DNA from: Sphingobacterium chuzhouense
GTDB lineage: Bacteria; Bacteroidota; Bacteroidia; Sphingobacteriales; Sphingobacteriaceae
DNA: 64,000 bases
Assembly (NCBI RefSeq): GCF_014692525.1
Contig: NZ_JACNYL010000003.1
Location: 908,737 to 972,736, forward strand
Direction: 5' to 3'
In this document: positions 54,969 through 63,899 of the stretch, one piece after another
How positions within the stretch are numbered: the first letter of the stretch is position 1
Layout: the number at the start of each line of letters is the position of its first letter
Program-made: the position numbers and the translations under genes
The notes under the pieces: generated by a model
What the model was told of the DNA's origin: nothing
Databases searched by the model: none
Seen by the model: only the letters and a program-made list of their open reading frames with translations

Positions 54969-56366
54969 CTATTTTTTATTTGGAGGAGCTATAAAGGTCG
55001 TCTTTAAAGTCTCCATTACCTTTCCATCGGAAACGATGTTTATCTTTACATTCTGTTTATATTGTTCAATTTCTCCCTTATCCATCAGCAAGAAAAAACT
55101 CAATGTCGCGCTTCCCTCCTTTTTCAGGTCATGGATATTATTGACCATCTGTACATTAACTTTGTCGTCAACACTTTCAATATCAAATTGAATATCTTTC
55201 CCGGATTTATTCAGTAGCTCCAACGTGTATAGGTTACTGACTTTTCCGTCTTCGCGAAGCTGATAAGAACTTCCTGTTGCACGCAACAAGCGTCCGTCTA
55301 TCTCCGAACGGCTAAACAATAAGAAACCAAACACCACAGTCAACACAACTAATATAGCAGAATAAGCGATAGCACGCGTATTATTCTTCTTATCTGCTTT
55401 TCCTTCTTCGGATAGGTCATCCATAGAATAAAAACCAATAAGACGCTTGGGTTTTCCTATTTTATCCATAACAGTATCGCATGCATCGATACAGGCTGTA
55501 CAATTCACACATTCCAATTGCGTACCATTACGAATATCGATGCCTGTTGGACATACATGTACACAAAGCTTACAATCGATACAATCGCCTTGTTGTTGTT
55601 CCGCATCATGTTTTTTTAGCTTGCCTCTCGGTTCACCACGGGTCATGTCGTATGCCACCGTTAGACTTTTTTCATCCAGCAATACCCCTTGAAGCCTACC
55701 ATAAGGACACAACGTCGTACAGACAATCTCACGTACATGTGCGAATACAGCATAAAAAGCAAATGTAAATATAATAATAGACGCAAAACCTACGACATGC
55801 TGATCCACGGGATCAGCCATAATTTTATACAGCGCGTCGACACCGATAATATAGGCCAAAAAAATATTCGATATAAAAAATGAAATGGTAAAGAAAATCG
55901 TATGTTTCAATACCTTTTTCCAAGCTCTGGCATCCGAATCAGGACCTTCATTTAATTTCCGCTGTTGTATCCAATCCCCCTCAATCACGTATTCGATACG
56001 TCGAAATATCAACTCCATGAAAATGGTCTGCGGACACGTCCAACCACACCAGACTCTACCGTAAACCGCTGTAAAAAGAACGATACCCACCATCATAATC
56101 AGCATGCCGAAAACGAAGATATGTAAATCTTGCGGGTAAAAAACCGAACCAAAAATCGAGAATTTTCGTTCGATAATATTAAACATCAAAAAAGGATTCC
56201 CGTTGATTTTGATAAACGGAGCGGCAAAAAGGAACAGCAATAGTGAATAGCCTACCCACTGTCTGTAGTTGTACAATTTACCGCCAGGCTTTTTGGCGTA
56301 AATCCACTGACGCTTTTCATTCCCTGACTTTGTACAGGCACTATTTCCATCTACCACTGTTCCCAT
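54969..56366 (-). CDS. ccoG: cbb3 oxidase accessory protein CcoG (RdxA/FixG type)
   Basis: 465 residues. Several membrane helices in the first half with WCGWTCPQTIFMELIFRRIEY, CTTLCPYGRLQGVL, then two [4Fe-4S] ferredoxin motifs CIDCKLCVHVCPTGIDI and CVNCTACIDACDTVM, and a C-terminal Ig-like FixG domain. CcoG is a cupric reductase that supplies Cu(I) for the CuB site. It follows ccoP. Confidence 0.95.
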   Translation of the reverse strand: MGTVVDGNSACTKSGNEKRQWIYAKKPGGKLYNYRQWVGYSLLLFLFAAPFIKINGNPFLMFNIIERKFSIFGSVFYPQDLHIFVFGMLIMMVGIVLFTAVYGRVWCGWTCPQTIFMELIFRRIEYVIEGDWIQQRKLNEGPDSDARAWKKVLKHTIFFTISFFISNIFLAYIIGVDALYKIMADPVDQHVVGFASIIIFTFAFYAVFAHVREIVCTTLCPYGRLQGVLLDEKSLTVAYDMTRGEPRGKLKKHDAEQQQGDCIDCKLCVHVCPTGIDIRNGTQLECVNCTACIDACDTVMDKIGKPKRLIGFYSMDDLSEEGKADKKNNTRAIAYSAILVVLTVVFGFLLFSRSEIDGRLLRATGSSYQLREDGKVSNLYTLELLNKSGKDIQFDIESVDDKVNVQMVNNIHDLKKEGSATLSFFLLMDKGEIEQYKQNVKINIVSDGKVMETLKTTFIAPPNKK

Positions 56367-56401
56367 AACGTTTTAAATAAAAATTATAGCATTAAATCTT
56401 A

Positions 56402-57292
56402 CTATGCTTCATTCTCGGCTACCTCTTGTTCCACGGGCACGTCCGCGCTTTCTTCAGCCGCTTTAGGTGTTACCTTTTCTCCTTCAGGCGCTTTCGGATT
56501 TGGCGGATTAGTACCGGTCAAGGTAACAATATAATTACTTACTTCTGCGATTTGTCCCGGTGTCAACGTTTGCTCCCAAGGCACCATTCCTTTCGCCGGA
56601 ACGCCATATTTGACCACGGCAAAAATATCTTTAATATCACTTCCATGTAGCCAATATTCATCAGTCAAATTTGGACCAATTCCGCCTTCTCCCGCATTTC
56701 CATGACAAACTGCACAATTCGCCATAAAGATTCCCTTGCCCGATGCTGCCAATGTACCGGTATCGTCAATTTCTATCGTACTTTCGTCAATCAGATTTGC
56801 TGACTGCGCTAAAAATTCCTGTTTCTCCCTTTCCGCCAAGGCCATTTCTCGTTGATACTCCTGGTCTTGATTAGGTCCCCATCCGAAAACGTGGTACACG
56901 AGCAGGTAAACCACCCCAAAAGTAATTGTAGAATAGAATAAAGCATTGAACCACGCCGGAACCGGATTATCCAGCTCCTTGATACCATCGTATTCATGGT
57001 CGATCTCCAAATCTTTTTCCTCTTCGATTGGTCGCAAGCTTAACAACCGAGCCAAGATCGCCTGCCAATCTATCTTTTTAGTCTTTCTCGTCCGTTGTTC
57101 TGCTGCCAATTGTGGCATCGTTAAGGTAATAATCGATTTCATTGCCTTATTTACCACCAATGCTGACGCTAAAAGAGCTATCATAACAATGATGAGAGCG
57201 ATAATAAGAATATCGTTGTATATATTTCCCGACCCAAAGACCCATTCGGATGCTTTTGTAGTGGTTTCGGCTGCTAATAATAATGTATTCAT
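56402..57292 (-). CDS. ccoP: cbb3 oxidase subunit III, CcoP, with a single haem c motif
   Basis: 296 residues. Two membrane helices: one N-terminal (about 25-48) and one at about 112-130 (WFNALFYSTITFGVVYLLVYHV, the conserved CcoP core). Only one CxxCH is present, NCAVCHGNAGEGG near 193, with its distal Met in KGMVPWEQ. Proteobacterial CcoP carries two haems c. The last 35 residues are an acidic tail. It passes electrons to the CcoNO subunit. Confidence 0.93.
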   Translation of the reverse strand: MNTLLLAAETTTKASEWVFGSGNIYNDILIIALIIVMIALLASALVVNKAMKSIITLTMPQLAAEQRTRKTKKIDWQAILARLLSLRPIEEEKDLEIDHEYDGIKELDNPVPAWFNALFYSTITFGVVYLLVYHVFGWGPNQDQEYQREMALAEREKQEFLAQSANLIDESTIEIDDTGTLAASGKGIFMANCAVCHGNAGEGGIGPNLTDEYWLHGSDIKDIFAVVKYGVPAKGMVPWEQTLTPGQIAEVSNYIVTLTGTNPPNPKAPEGEKVTPKAAEESADVPVEQEVAENEA

Positions 57293-57298
57293 AAATCT

Positions 57299-57493
57299 TT
57301 ATTTCTGCAATGATTGGTCATTCTCCTTTTCCGATTCCCCATCGTCAAAAGGAATATCTTTCATGTGATCGATATGATCTTTTTTCATCCAAAATAACAT
57401 ACAAGCCACCAGTACAAAAAATACCAGAAAGACCCATAACGATGCGATTAGATAAATCTCATCTCCATTTAAATTTGTTATTTGCTTAAACAT
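57299..57493 (-). CDS. ccoQ: CcoQ-like small subunit
   Basis: 64 residues with one membrane helix (IYLIASLWVFLVFFVLVACMLFW) and a charged C-terminal tail. Position between ccoNO and ccoP and size fit CcoQ, which stabilises the complex. It has an unusually good ribosome-binding site for this group, AAGGAGG five bases before the ATG. Confidence 0.82.
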   Translation of the reverse strand: MFKQITNLNGDEIYLIASLWVFLVFFVLVACMLFWMKKDHIDHMKDIPFDDGESEKENDQSLQK

Positions 57494-57504
57494 AAGTCCT
57501 CCTT

Positions 57505-59649
57505 TTAATTATCCGACAACACATTCTCATCAGCTGATTCCGATACTTCAGCCTTAATATCTTTACCCAAACGCTGTAGATAAGCTATCATAGCTATAAT
57601 CTCACTGTCAGATCGAACTTCCACTTGGTTCGCAGCTAAATCCGCTGTAATCTCATCTGCCTGTTTTTGCAAATCTGTCAATGCATTTTGAATTTCCTCC
57701 TGTGAATAAGGCACCCCTAACACGCGCATCGCATTCATCTTCTTATCCAAAAGATTGTTGTTCAATGTCTGCTCGATTAGCCACGGATAAGCAGGCATGA
57801 TACTTCCCGGAGAAGTGATGGTCGGATCCAGCAAATGGTCAAAATGCCATTTATTCGGATATTTGCCTCCAAGACGATGTAAATCCGGTCCCGTACGTTT
57901 AGAGCCCCATAGGAATGGCATATCGTAAACAAATTCTCCTGCCTTACTATACTCACCATAACGTGCAGTTTCCGAACGGAAAGGCCTTACCGTTTGTGAG
58001 TGACAGTTAACACAGCCTTCCCGGATGTATAAATCGCGTCCCTGAAGCTCAAGTGCGGTATAAGGTTGAACCGAAGCAATTTTGGGCACATTGCTACTAA
58101 TCGTAAACGTCGGAATCATTTCCACAATACCACCAATAAGGATAGCAACCAAGGCCAATACCATGAATAAAACAGGTTTACGTTCCAAACGACGGTGTTG
58201 AGTAGGCTCTCTTGTCACCACAGGTTCCAAAGCCGGTGCTTCCGCAGCTTCGTTGGCAACCAATTGTCCCGCCTTCATCGTTTTAATTAAGTTATACGTC
58301 ATAATGATAACGCCCGTTAAGTACAACGCACCACCTACAGCGCGCATCATGTGCATCGGAAGAATTTCCAAAGTTGTAGCCAGGAAGTTTGGATATTTCA
58401 ACACACCTTCCGGGGTAAACTCCTTCCACATCAAACCTTGTACAACAGCTGCCCAATACATAGGTATAGCATAGAATAAAATTCCTAATGTACCGATCCA
58501 GAAATGGACATTCGCTAATTTTTTCGAATACAACGGTGTTTTATAGATTCTTGGAATTATGAAATACAAGACAGCAAATGTCAAGAAACCATTCCACCCC
58601 AATGCACCTACGTGCACGTGTGCAACGATCCAGTCTGTAAAATGCGCAATTGCATTAACTTGCTTTAAGGATAGCAGAGGACCTTCAAAAGTCGCCATAC
58701 CGTAAGCTGTCAACGCCACCACCATAAATTTCAGCATAGGTTCCGTACGCACTTTATCCCAAGCTCCACGCAACGTCAGCAATCCGTTAATCATACCACC
58801 CCAGCTGGGAGCTATCAACATGATGGAGAACACAACCCCCAACGATTGAACCCATGAAGGCAATGAAGTATATAGTAAATGGTGAGGCCCTGCCCAGATA
58901 TAAATAAATATCAACGACCAAAAGTGAAGGATACTCAATTTATAAGAGTAAACCGGGCGGTTGGCCATTTTAGGTAAGAAGTAATACATCATACCTAAAT
59001 AAGGTGTGGTCAGGAAAAAAGCAACTGCATTATGCCCATACCACCATTGAACCAAGGCATCCTGAACTCCGGCATACACATAATAACTTTTCCAGAAACT
59101 AATAGGAAGCTGAATAGAATTTACGATATGCAATACAGCAACGGTTACAAAGGTGGCTATGTAAAACCATACCGCTACATACATGTGACGTTCACGACGC
59201 TTAATGATCGTACCGAACATATTGATTCCGAACACGACCCAAATTAAGGTAATAGCAATATCGATAGGCCACTCCATTTCTGCGTATTCGTGTGAAGATG
59301 TATATCCTAACAGTAAGGTAACTGCTGAAGCCACAATAATTAATTGCCAACCCCAAAAATGGATTTTGCTCAAAAGATCACTGAACATCCTTGCCTTTAG
59401 TACGCGTTGCATGGAATAATACACTCCCATAAAAATAGCGTTACCCACGAACGCGAATATAACCGCATTAGTGTGTACAGGGCGTACCCTGCCAAACGTC
59501 GTGTACTGCGTCAGAAAGTTCATCTCGGGCCAAATCAATTGCGTGGCCGCGAGTAGACCGATGGACATCCCCACCAAGCCCCAAATAATTGTAGCGACTC
59601 CAAAGTCCCGCACAATCTTGTTGTCATAATTAAATTGCTCTACCTGCAT
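57505..59649 (-). CDS. ccoNO: Fused cbb3 oxidase subunits I and II, CcoN-CcoO
   Basis: 714 residues, the single-chain form usual in Bacteroidota. Residues 1 to about 470 are CcoN, the haem-copper subunit, with His ligands in VRPVHTNAVIF, WYGHNAVAFF, GPHHLLYTSLP and VAHVHVGALGWNG. After a linker and a new membrane helix (about 495-515) comes CcoO, with the haem c motif EGCVNCHSQTVRPF and the ligand Met in PGSIMPAYPWL. It reduces oxygen with high affinity and pumps protons. First gene of a six-gene operon; a CRP/FNR-like site lies 75 bases upstream. Confidence 0.96.
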   Translation of the reverse strand: MQVEQFNYDNKIVRDFGVATIIWGLVGMSIGLLAATQLIWPEMNFLTQYTTFGRVRPVHTNAVIFAFVGNAIFMGVYYSMQRVLKARMFSDLLSKIHFWGWQLIIVASAVTLLLGYTSSHEYAEMEWPIDIAITLIWVVFGINMFGTIIKRRERHMYVAVWFYIATFVTVAVLHIVNSIQLPISFWKSYYVYAGVQDALVQWWYGHNAVAFFLTTPYLGMMYYFLPKMANRPVYSYKLSILHFWSLIFIYIWAGPHHLLYTSLPSWVQSLGVVFSIMLIAPSWGGMINGLLTLRGAWDKVRTEPMLKFMVVALTAYGMATFEGPLLSLKQVNAIAHFTDWIVAHVHVGALGWNGFLTFAVLYFIIPRIYKTPLYSKKLANVHFWIGTLGILFYAIPMYWAAVVQGLMWKEFTPEGVLKYPNFLATTLEILPMHMMRAVGGALYLTGVIIMTYNLIKTMKAGQLVANEAAEAPALEPVVTREPTQHRRLERKPVLFMVLALVAILIGGIVEMIPTFTISSNVPKIASVQPYTALELQGRDLYIREGCVNCHSQTVRPFRSETARYGEYSKAGEFVYDMPFLWGSKRTGPDLHRLGGKYPNKWHFDHLLDPTITSPGSIMPAYPWLIEQTLNNNLLDKKMNAMRVLGVPYSQEEIQNALTDLQKQADEITADLAANQVEVRSDSEIIAMIAYLQRLGKDIKAEVSESADENVLSDN

Positions 59650-59723
59650 ACTCTAATAGTTGATTTCGGCAGTAAAGATAGAGGTTTTTTTATGACATTG
59701 TAATGATACATCTTTTTTAAAAA

Positions 59724-59739
59724 AGTGACATTTATCACT
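59724..59739. promoter_or_regulatory. CRP/FNR-family binding site upstream of ccoNO
   Basis: AGTGA-N6-TCACT is a perfect inverted repeat of CRP/FNR spacing, centred 82 bases before the ccoNO ATG. A regulator of this family controlling the high-affinity oxidase is expected. The regulator gene is not in the window. Confidence 0.65.
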
Positions 59740-59778
59740 CTTTAAACTTTACGCGAAAAGCCATATTTCATAAACAAA

Positions 59779-59804
59779 AAAGACTTTCCAAAAGGAAAGT
59801 CTTT
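59779..59804 (-). terminator. Intrinsic terminator after the transglycosylase gene
   Basis: AAAGACTTTCC and GGAAAGTCTTT form a perfect 11-bp stem with an AAAA/TTTT loop. On the minus strand it is followed by TTTTGTTT. It separates the transglycosylase gene from the cbb3 operon. Confidence 0.9.
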
Positions 59805-59823
59805 CTAGCTTACAGTCTATGGA

Positions 59824-60630
59824 TTACAGCAAATTCTGTTCATTTGCGTGTTGATATCTATCGTACGTTTGGGCATAACGTTTATACCCATGTTTATAAG
59901 GATTTTCTATCACCTGTTTCATCGAAACAAGTTTATAAACATAAGAGCCGGTCTCTCTATTTAAGTTTAAATTATAATAGTCCTTTATGCCCTGTCGGCG
60001 TATAGTATTCTTTAAACTGCCACCACCTACATTATAGGCTGCGGCGACCAATGTCCAATCATTAAATTCTTTATATAGGCTCTTTAAATAACGCGCTGCA
60101 GCGTGCGTAGATTTGATCAAATCCTTACGTTCATCTACGCTGCCATTAACTTTCAAGCCATAAAGCCGTGCAGTAGCCGGCATAAATTGCCAGTAACCGC
60201 CTGCTCCTTTATGGGACGTTATCCGAGGATTCATGTCGCTTTCTACCAATGGAACATATTTGAAATCTTCGGGAATCCCGTATGATTTTAATATAGCTGC
60301 TATTTTCGGTAAATGTTTCGCTGCTTTTTTATGCAAATCATACGATTGCTGTTTGCGAAAAGAGAAATTTGCTAGATATCTCTCAAATTTTTTCTCTACC
60401 AAGGGGTTATGTAGAGGAACCTGTTCATCTGCAAACACGACGGAGCGATAATACGCTTCTTTTTGTTTCTCCGGCGATAAGGCTATCGCTTGCTTTTGTT
60501 TCTCAACCTGCTCCATTAAAGCTTTCCTTATCGGGTCCTTTTTGGATGTTGAGTTTGGGGTGGAGTGTAGTTTTGACAAAATCATCACAGACAAAACAAC
60601 ACTGCAACACAGTACTCTTTTTTTTATCAT
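59824..60630 (-). CDS. Lytic transglycosylase (SLT domain), exported
   Basis: 268 residues. Signal-like N-terminus (IKKRVLCCSVVLSVMILSKLHS) with a Cys pair but no clean lipobox. SLT domain about 115-230: the catalytic Glu130 in YVPLVESDMNP, then GAGGYWQFMPATARLYGL, and LVAAAYNVGGGSLKNTIRRQ. It cleaves the MurNAc-GlcNAc bond of peptidoglycan. MltD/Slt-like without LysM repeats. Divergent from the pseudouridine synthase. Confidence 0.93.
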   Translation of the reverse strand: MIKKRVLCCSVVLSVMILSKLHSTPNSTSKKDPIRKALMEQVEKQKQAIALSPEKQKEAYYRSVVFADEQVPLHNPLVEKKFERYLANFSFRKQQSYDLHKKAAKHLPKIAAILKSYGIPEDFKYVPLVESDMNPRITSHKGAGGYWQFMPATARLYGLKVNGSVDERKDLIKSTHAAARYLKSLYKEFNDWTLVAAAYNVGGGSLKNTIRRQGIKDYYNLNLNRETGSYVYKLVSMKQVIENPYKHGYKRYAQTYDRYQHANEQNLL

Positions 60631-60830
60631 TCAATCCCTTACTGCTATCTCTCCACGAAATTAAGATGATCACTTAAAATCGATTCAAGAATAGCTTGGT
60701 TTAATTACAGCCTGCGAAAATACAAAGAATTTACCTTCCCTCCAAACCACTATTTAGTCGGTAAGCGTCTTTCAATTATAAAAAACGCCATTTATAAAGT
60801 GTGAATGCATTTTTCCAACACAATATTTTT

Positions 60831-60862
60831 TTTCTGTCATCCAAATAAAAACGCTACCTTTG
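60831..60862 (+). promoter_or_regulatory. Bacteroidota-type promoter for the pseudouridine synthase
   Basis: TACCTTTG at 60855-60862 matches the TAnnTTTG -7 box, with a weak -33 (TTTC/TTCTG) about 20 bases upstream. The ATG is at 60884. Confidence 0.55.
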
Positions 60863-60883
60863 TAACTTAATTTATTTACAAAT

Positions 60884-62053
60884 ATGCCATTCAATAACAA
60901 AAGGAACAGTCGCGACGACAACTCCAAAAAAAGCAGAAGCAACTCCGAAAACTTCCGCTCAAAAAATGGCCGCTCACAACGGTCGTCTTCAACAAATGAT
61001 TTTAGAAAACCAAGATTTGAAGAAGAAGACAACAAAAAGTCACATCCATTCGCCAAGTTTGAAAAGAAAAACAGAAAGGATGATTCTGATCGTTCTTTTA
61101 ATAAATTCGACAAATTGGTTAAGCGGAACACGGAACGTTCTTTTCAAAAGGATGAAAAAGGCGCTTATAACGGTCCTAAGAAGTTTGACAGACCCGGAAA
61201 AAGATCATTCAATCGTTTCGATGACGGAAATAAAAACAGAAACGAAAATAGAGATAGAGATAAATACAAAAACAAGGATACTTCTAGAACGTCTTATCCG
61301 AGGAAAAAAATCGCTACTGCGGAACCTAAAGATGACGGTCTAATCCGTTTAAATCGTTATATCTCCAATGCAGGTGTATGTTCGCGCCGTAAAGCAGATG
61401 AATTAATCGAATCAGGAGTAGTCACCGTGAATGGCGAAGTAGTCACGGAGTTAGGGACTAAGGTTGATCCTGCAAAAGATGAAATAAGATATAACGGAGA
61501 GCGACTAAAACGTGAAAAAATGGTGTATGTGCTTTTGAATAAGCCCAAAGACTTTATCACGACCACCGACGATCCACAAGAGCGTAAAACCGTTATGCAA
61601 CTTGTAGCAAAAGCCTCAAAAGAACGGATTTATCCGGTAGGACGCTTAGATAGAAATACTACAGGTTTGCTATTGCTTACAAATGATGGTGCGCTTGCTG
61701 AAAAGCTTTCCCACCCAAGAAACAATATTAGTAAAATATACCACATCGAGTTGAGCAAAAACTTAACACAAGGCGATTTTAATAAAATACAATTTGGTCT
61801 TGAATTAGAAGACGGGTTCATCAAACCTGATGATATAAGCTATGTACAAGGGGGAGGCAAAAACGAAATTGGTATCCAAATCCATTCTGGAAAAAACCGG
61901 ATTGTAAGACGCATTTTTGAATCGTTAGGTTATGAAGTCCTTAAATTGGATCGTGTAGTTTACGCCAATCTAACGAAAAAAGACTTGCCACGTGGAAGAT
62001 GGAGATATCTAGAGGAAAAAGAACTCATACAATTAAAGCATTTCATTAAATAG
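60884..62053 (+). CDS. RluB/RsuA-family pseudouridine synthase with long basic N-terminal extension
   Basis: 389 residues. Residues 1 to about 145 are low-complexity Arg/Lys/Asn/Ser/Asp-rich sequence, likely disordered and RNA-binding. The S4 RNA-binding domain (RLNRYISNAGVCSRRKADEL) is at about 154-205 and the catalytic domain follows, with catalytic Asp256 in VGRLDRNTTG and the late KNRIVRRIFESLGYEVLKLDR. It probably modifies 23S rRNA at the RluB site (U2605 in E. coli). Extensions of this kind are common in Bacteroidota RluB. A strong terminator follows. Confidence 0.93.
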   Translation: MPFNNKRNSRDDNSKKSRSNSENFRSKNGRSQRSSSTNDFRKPRFEEEDNKKSHPFAKFEKKNRKDDSDRSFNKFDKLVKRNTERSFQKDEKGAYNGPKKFDRPGKRSFNRFDDGNKNRNENRDRDKYKNKDTSRTSYPRKKIATAEPKDDGLIRLNRYISNAGVCSRRKADELIESGVVTVNGEVVTELGTKVDPAKDEIRYNGERLKREKMVYVLLNKPKDFITTTDDPQERKTVMQLVAKASKERIYPVGRLDRNTTGLLLLTNDGALAEKLSHPRNNISKIYHIELSKNLTQGDFNKIQFGLELEDGFIKPDDISYVQGGGKNEIGIQIHSGKNRIVRRIFESLGYEVLKLDRVVYANLTKKDLPRGRWRYLEEKELIQLKHFIK

Positions 62054-62068
62054 AAATCAGTATAACGG

Positions 62069-62101
62069 CTGCCTTATGATAAGAATAAGGCAGTTTTTTT
62101 T
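62069..62101 (+). terminator. Intrinsic terminator after the pseudouridine synthase
   Basis: CTGCCTTAT (62069-62077) and ATAAGGCAG (62085-62093) form a perfect 9-bp stem followed by eight T. Confidence 0.93.
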
Positions 62102-62120
62102 GGTATGAGTTTTATTTTTT

Positions 62121-62154
62121 ACTTTTGGCTTTTAACTTTTGACTTTTGACTTTA
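62121..62154. repeat. ACTTTTG-type short tandem repeat before the MazG-like gene
   Basis: About five imperfect 7-base units of the form ACTTTTG/GCTTTTA end five bases before the ATG at 62159. It occupies the place of the leader and could influence expression by slippage. Confidence 0.65.
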
Positions 62155-62158
62155 AAAT

Positions 62159-62626
62159 ATGACAGATCCTAAAACATTGACTTCCGTAGCAGAATTTCAT
62201 AAAACCTTTCAACACCCTATTCTGGAGGAGCCAACCATTCCTTCGGAAGTACGTTGCAATCTACGTGTTGCTTTGATAGCGGAAGAATTAAAGGAATTAC
62301 AGGAAGCCATTGAAAACAATGATATTGTAGAAATTGCCGACGCACTATGCGATATCCAGTATGTACTTTCAGGTGCCGTTTTGGAATTTGGATTAAAAGA
62401 CAAATTTAATGCATTATTTGAAGAAGTACAACGCTCGAATATGAGCAAAGCATGTAAAACAGAAGAAGAAGCAAAGGCAACCCAAGCCCATTACCTCGCT
62501 AAAGGTGTTAATTCTTACTATAAAGAAATCGATGGACTATTTTTAGTTTATCGGGAGGGCGATAACAAAACGCTCAAATCTATTAACTATTCCCCTGCTG
62601 ATTTAAAAGGTATCTTGGAAAAATAA
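62159..62626 (+). CDS. MazG-like nucleotide pyrophosphohydrolase
   Basis: 155 residues. The all-alpha NTP-PPase signature is clear: ALIAEELKELQEAIENND followed by EIADALCDIQYVLSGAVLEFG (EExxE and ExxD metal sites at about 40-75). The C-terminal 50 residues (GVNSYYKEIDGLFLVYREGD) are typical of phosphoribosyl-ATP-pyrophosphohydrolase-like proteins of this group. It hydrolyses a (d)NTP or related compound to the monophosphate; substrate unknown. The last 40 bp overlap the convergent radical SAM gene. Confidence 0.88.
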   Translation: MTDPKTLTSVAEFHKTFQHPILEEPTIPSEVRCNLRVALIAEELKELQEAIENNDIVEIADALCDIQYVLSGAVLEFGLKDKFNALFEEVQRSNMSKACKTEEEAKATQAHYLAKGVNSYYKEIDGLFLVYREGDNKTLKSINYSPADLKGILEK

Positions 62627-63561
62627 AGACTTCCCTGCTTCACCCCCCGGCTTTCCAAACCTTTATCAATATGCGTTTGTATTTTTGATTTTGGAAAGCC
62701 CCAATTGGGTGCAATCAACAATTCTCTGTCTGCAATACCAAAAATACGTTGGATGATAATATCAGGACGCAATAAGGGAATGAATTTAGCTAAGAAATCT
62801 GTATATTCGTCTATAGAGAACAACTTAAACGGTTCCCGTTTGTATTTTACCCCCATGATAGAACCTTCTACAATATGAAGATGATGCAATTTGACAAATT
62901 TTATATGTGGATGCTTATTGATTTCGTCTGCATATTGTAACATCATTTCTTCCGTCTCCCAAGGAAAACCAAAAATAGTATGTACACATAGATCTAGTTT
63001 TGTATTTTGAAGCATCTGCATTGTCGAAAGAAATTCGTCATGGGAACAACCTCTGTTGATCTGCTCCAGTGTATCGTTATAAATTGATTCCATTCCCATT
63101 TCCAAATCGACATCAAGACGATCTGTATAAGATTCCAATAAATTGATTTTCTCAAAATCCAAACAGTCTGGACGTGTGCCAACAGACAAACCTAGGGTGT
63201 TTTTGGGGTCTATACTTAAAGCTTCATCATACATCATCTTTAACAGATGTGTAGGCGCATAGGTATTGGTATTGGGTTGAAAATAAATGATAAATTTCTC
63301 CGCGCCATACGAATTTCGTGCTCTTGCTATCCCATTTTCAACCTGTTCTCGAATAGAAGGTATTTTACGGGCAGTATCAGGTGTAAAAGAATCCACATTA
63401 CAATATGTACATCCCCCATAGCCCTTACTACCATCTCGGTTGGGGCAAGTAAAGTTTCCATCTACAATAACTTTAAACACCTTTTGTCCGTCATACTTTT
63501 CTTTTAAGTATGCTCCATAATGATTATACGGTTTTATACCGCTATCTAGTAAAGTAGCCAT
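62587..63561 (-). CDS. YhcC-type radical SAM protein (TIGR01212 family)
   Basis: 324 residues from the ATG at 63561, preceded by GCAAGAG; the longer frame starts with TTG. The family block NFTCPNRDGSKGYGGCTYCN near 36-55 holds the cluster-binding Cys residues, followed by EKFIIYFQPNTNTYAP, LSVGTRPDCLD and VHTIFGFPWETEEMM. The function is not established. The C-terminal 13 codons overlap the convergent MazG-like gene, so the two cannot have a terminator between their coding regions. It precedes the rRNA operon tail. Confidence 0.92.
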   Translation of the reverse strand: MATLLDSGIKPYNHYGAYLKEKYDGQKVFKVIVDGNFTCPNRDGSKGYGGCTYCNVDSFTPDTARKIPSIREQVENGIARARNSYGAEKFIIYFQPNTNTYAPTHLLKMMYDEALSIDPKNTLGLSVGTRPDCLDFEKINLLESYTDRLDVDLEMGMESIYNDTLEQINRGCSHDEFLSTMQMLQNTKLDLCVHTIFGFPWETEEMMLQYADEINKHPHIKFVKLHHLHIVEGSIMGVKYKREPFKLFSIDEYTDFLAKFIPLLRPDIIIQRIFGIADRELLIAPNWGFPKSKIQTHIDKGLESRGVKQGSLYFSKIPFKSAGE

Positions 63562-63604
63562 CTCTTGCAAAGATAAGAATTAGTATTGAGTGATAAGCAA
63601 CAAA

Positions 63605-63634
63605 AAAGCCCCTGTAGTTTCCTGCAGGGGCTTT
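63605..63634 (-). terminator. Terminator of the rRNA operon
   Basis: AAAGCCCCTGTAG (63605-63617) pairs with CTGCAGGGGCTTT (63622-63634), 13 bp with one G-U pair. On the minus strand it is followed by TTTGTTGC, a short U-rich tract. It lies nine bases past the 5S gene. Confidence 0.9.
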
Positions 63635-63642
63635 GTATAAAA

Positions 63643-63754
63643 TTTGGCACCGACCTACTCTCCCACCTTTTACGGCAGTACCATCGGCTCTGGCGGGCTT
63701 GACTGCTCTGTTCGGAATGGGAAGAGGTAGACACCGCCGATATAGGCACCTGAA
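63643..63754 (-). rRNA. rrf: 5S ribosomal RNA
   Basis: On the minus strand the sequence begins TTCAGGTGCCTATATCGGCG, contains the conserved CCCATTCCGAACAGAGCAGT, and ends GAGTAGGTCGGTGCCAAA. The two ends pair (GGTGCC with GGCACC type). About 112 nt; ends approximate. No tRNA follows before the terminator. Confidence 0.95.
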
Positions 63755-63899
63755 TATCTTTATGTAGTCAATAAGCTTGTCAATTATGGGTGAGAAGTTC
63801 TAGACTTATCACTTATAATATATTTTCGTAACTACTGAAATGACATTCATTGGGAAAAAAAGTTGACAAAGGAAAGAGGACAGCGGAACTTTCCGGCGC

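Noticed and set aside
63755..63899. tRNA in the 23S-5S spacer
   Set aside because: No cloverleaf or conserved tRNA motifs; only one processing-type hairpin.
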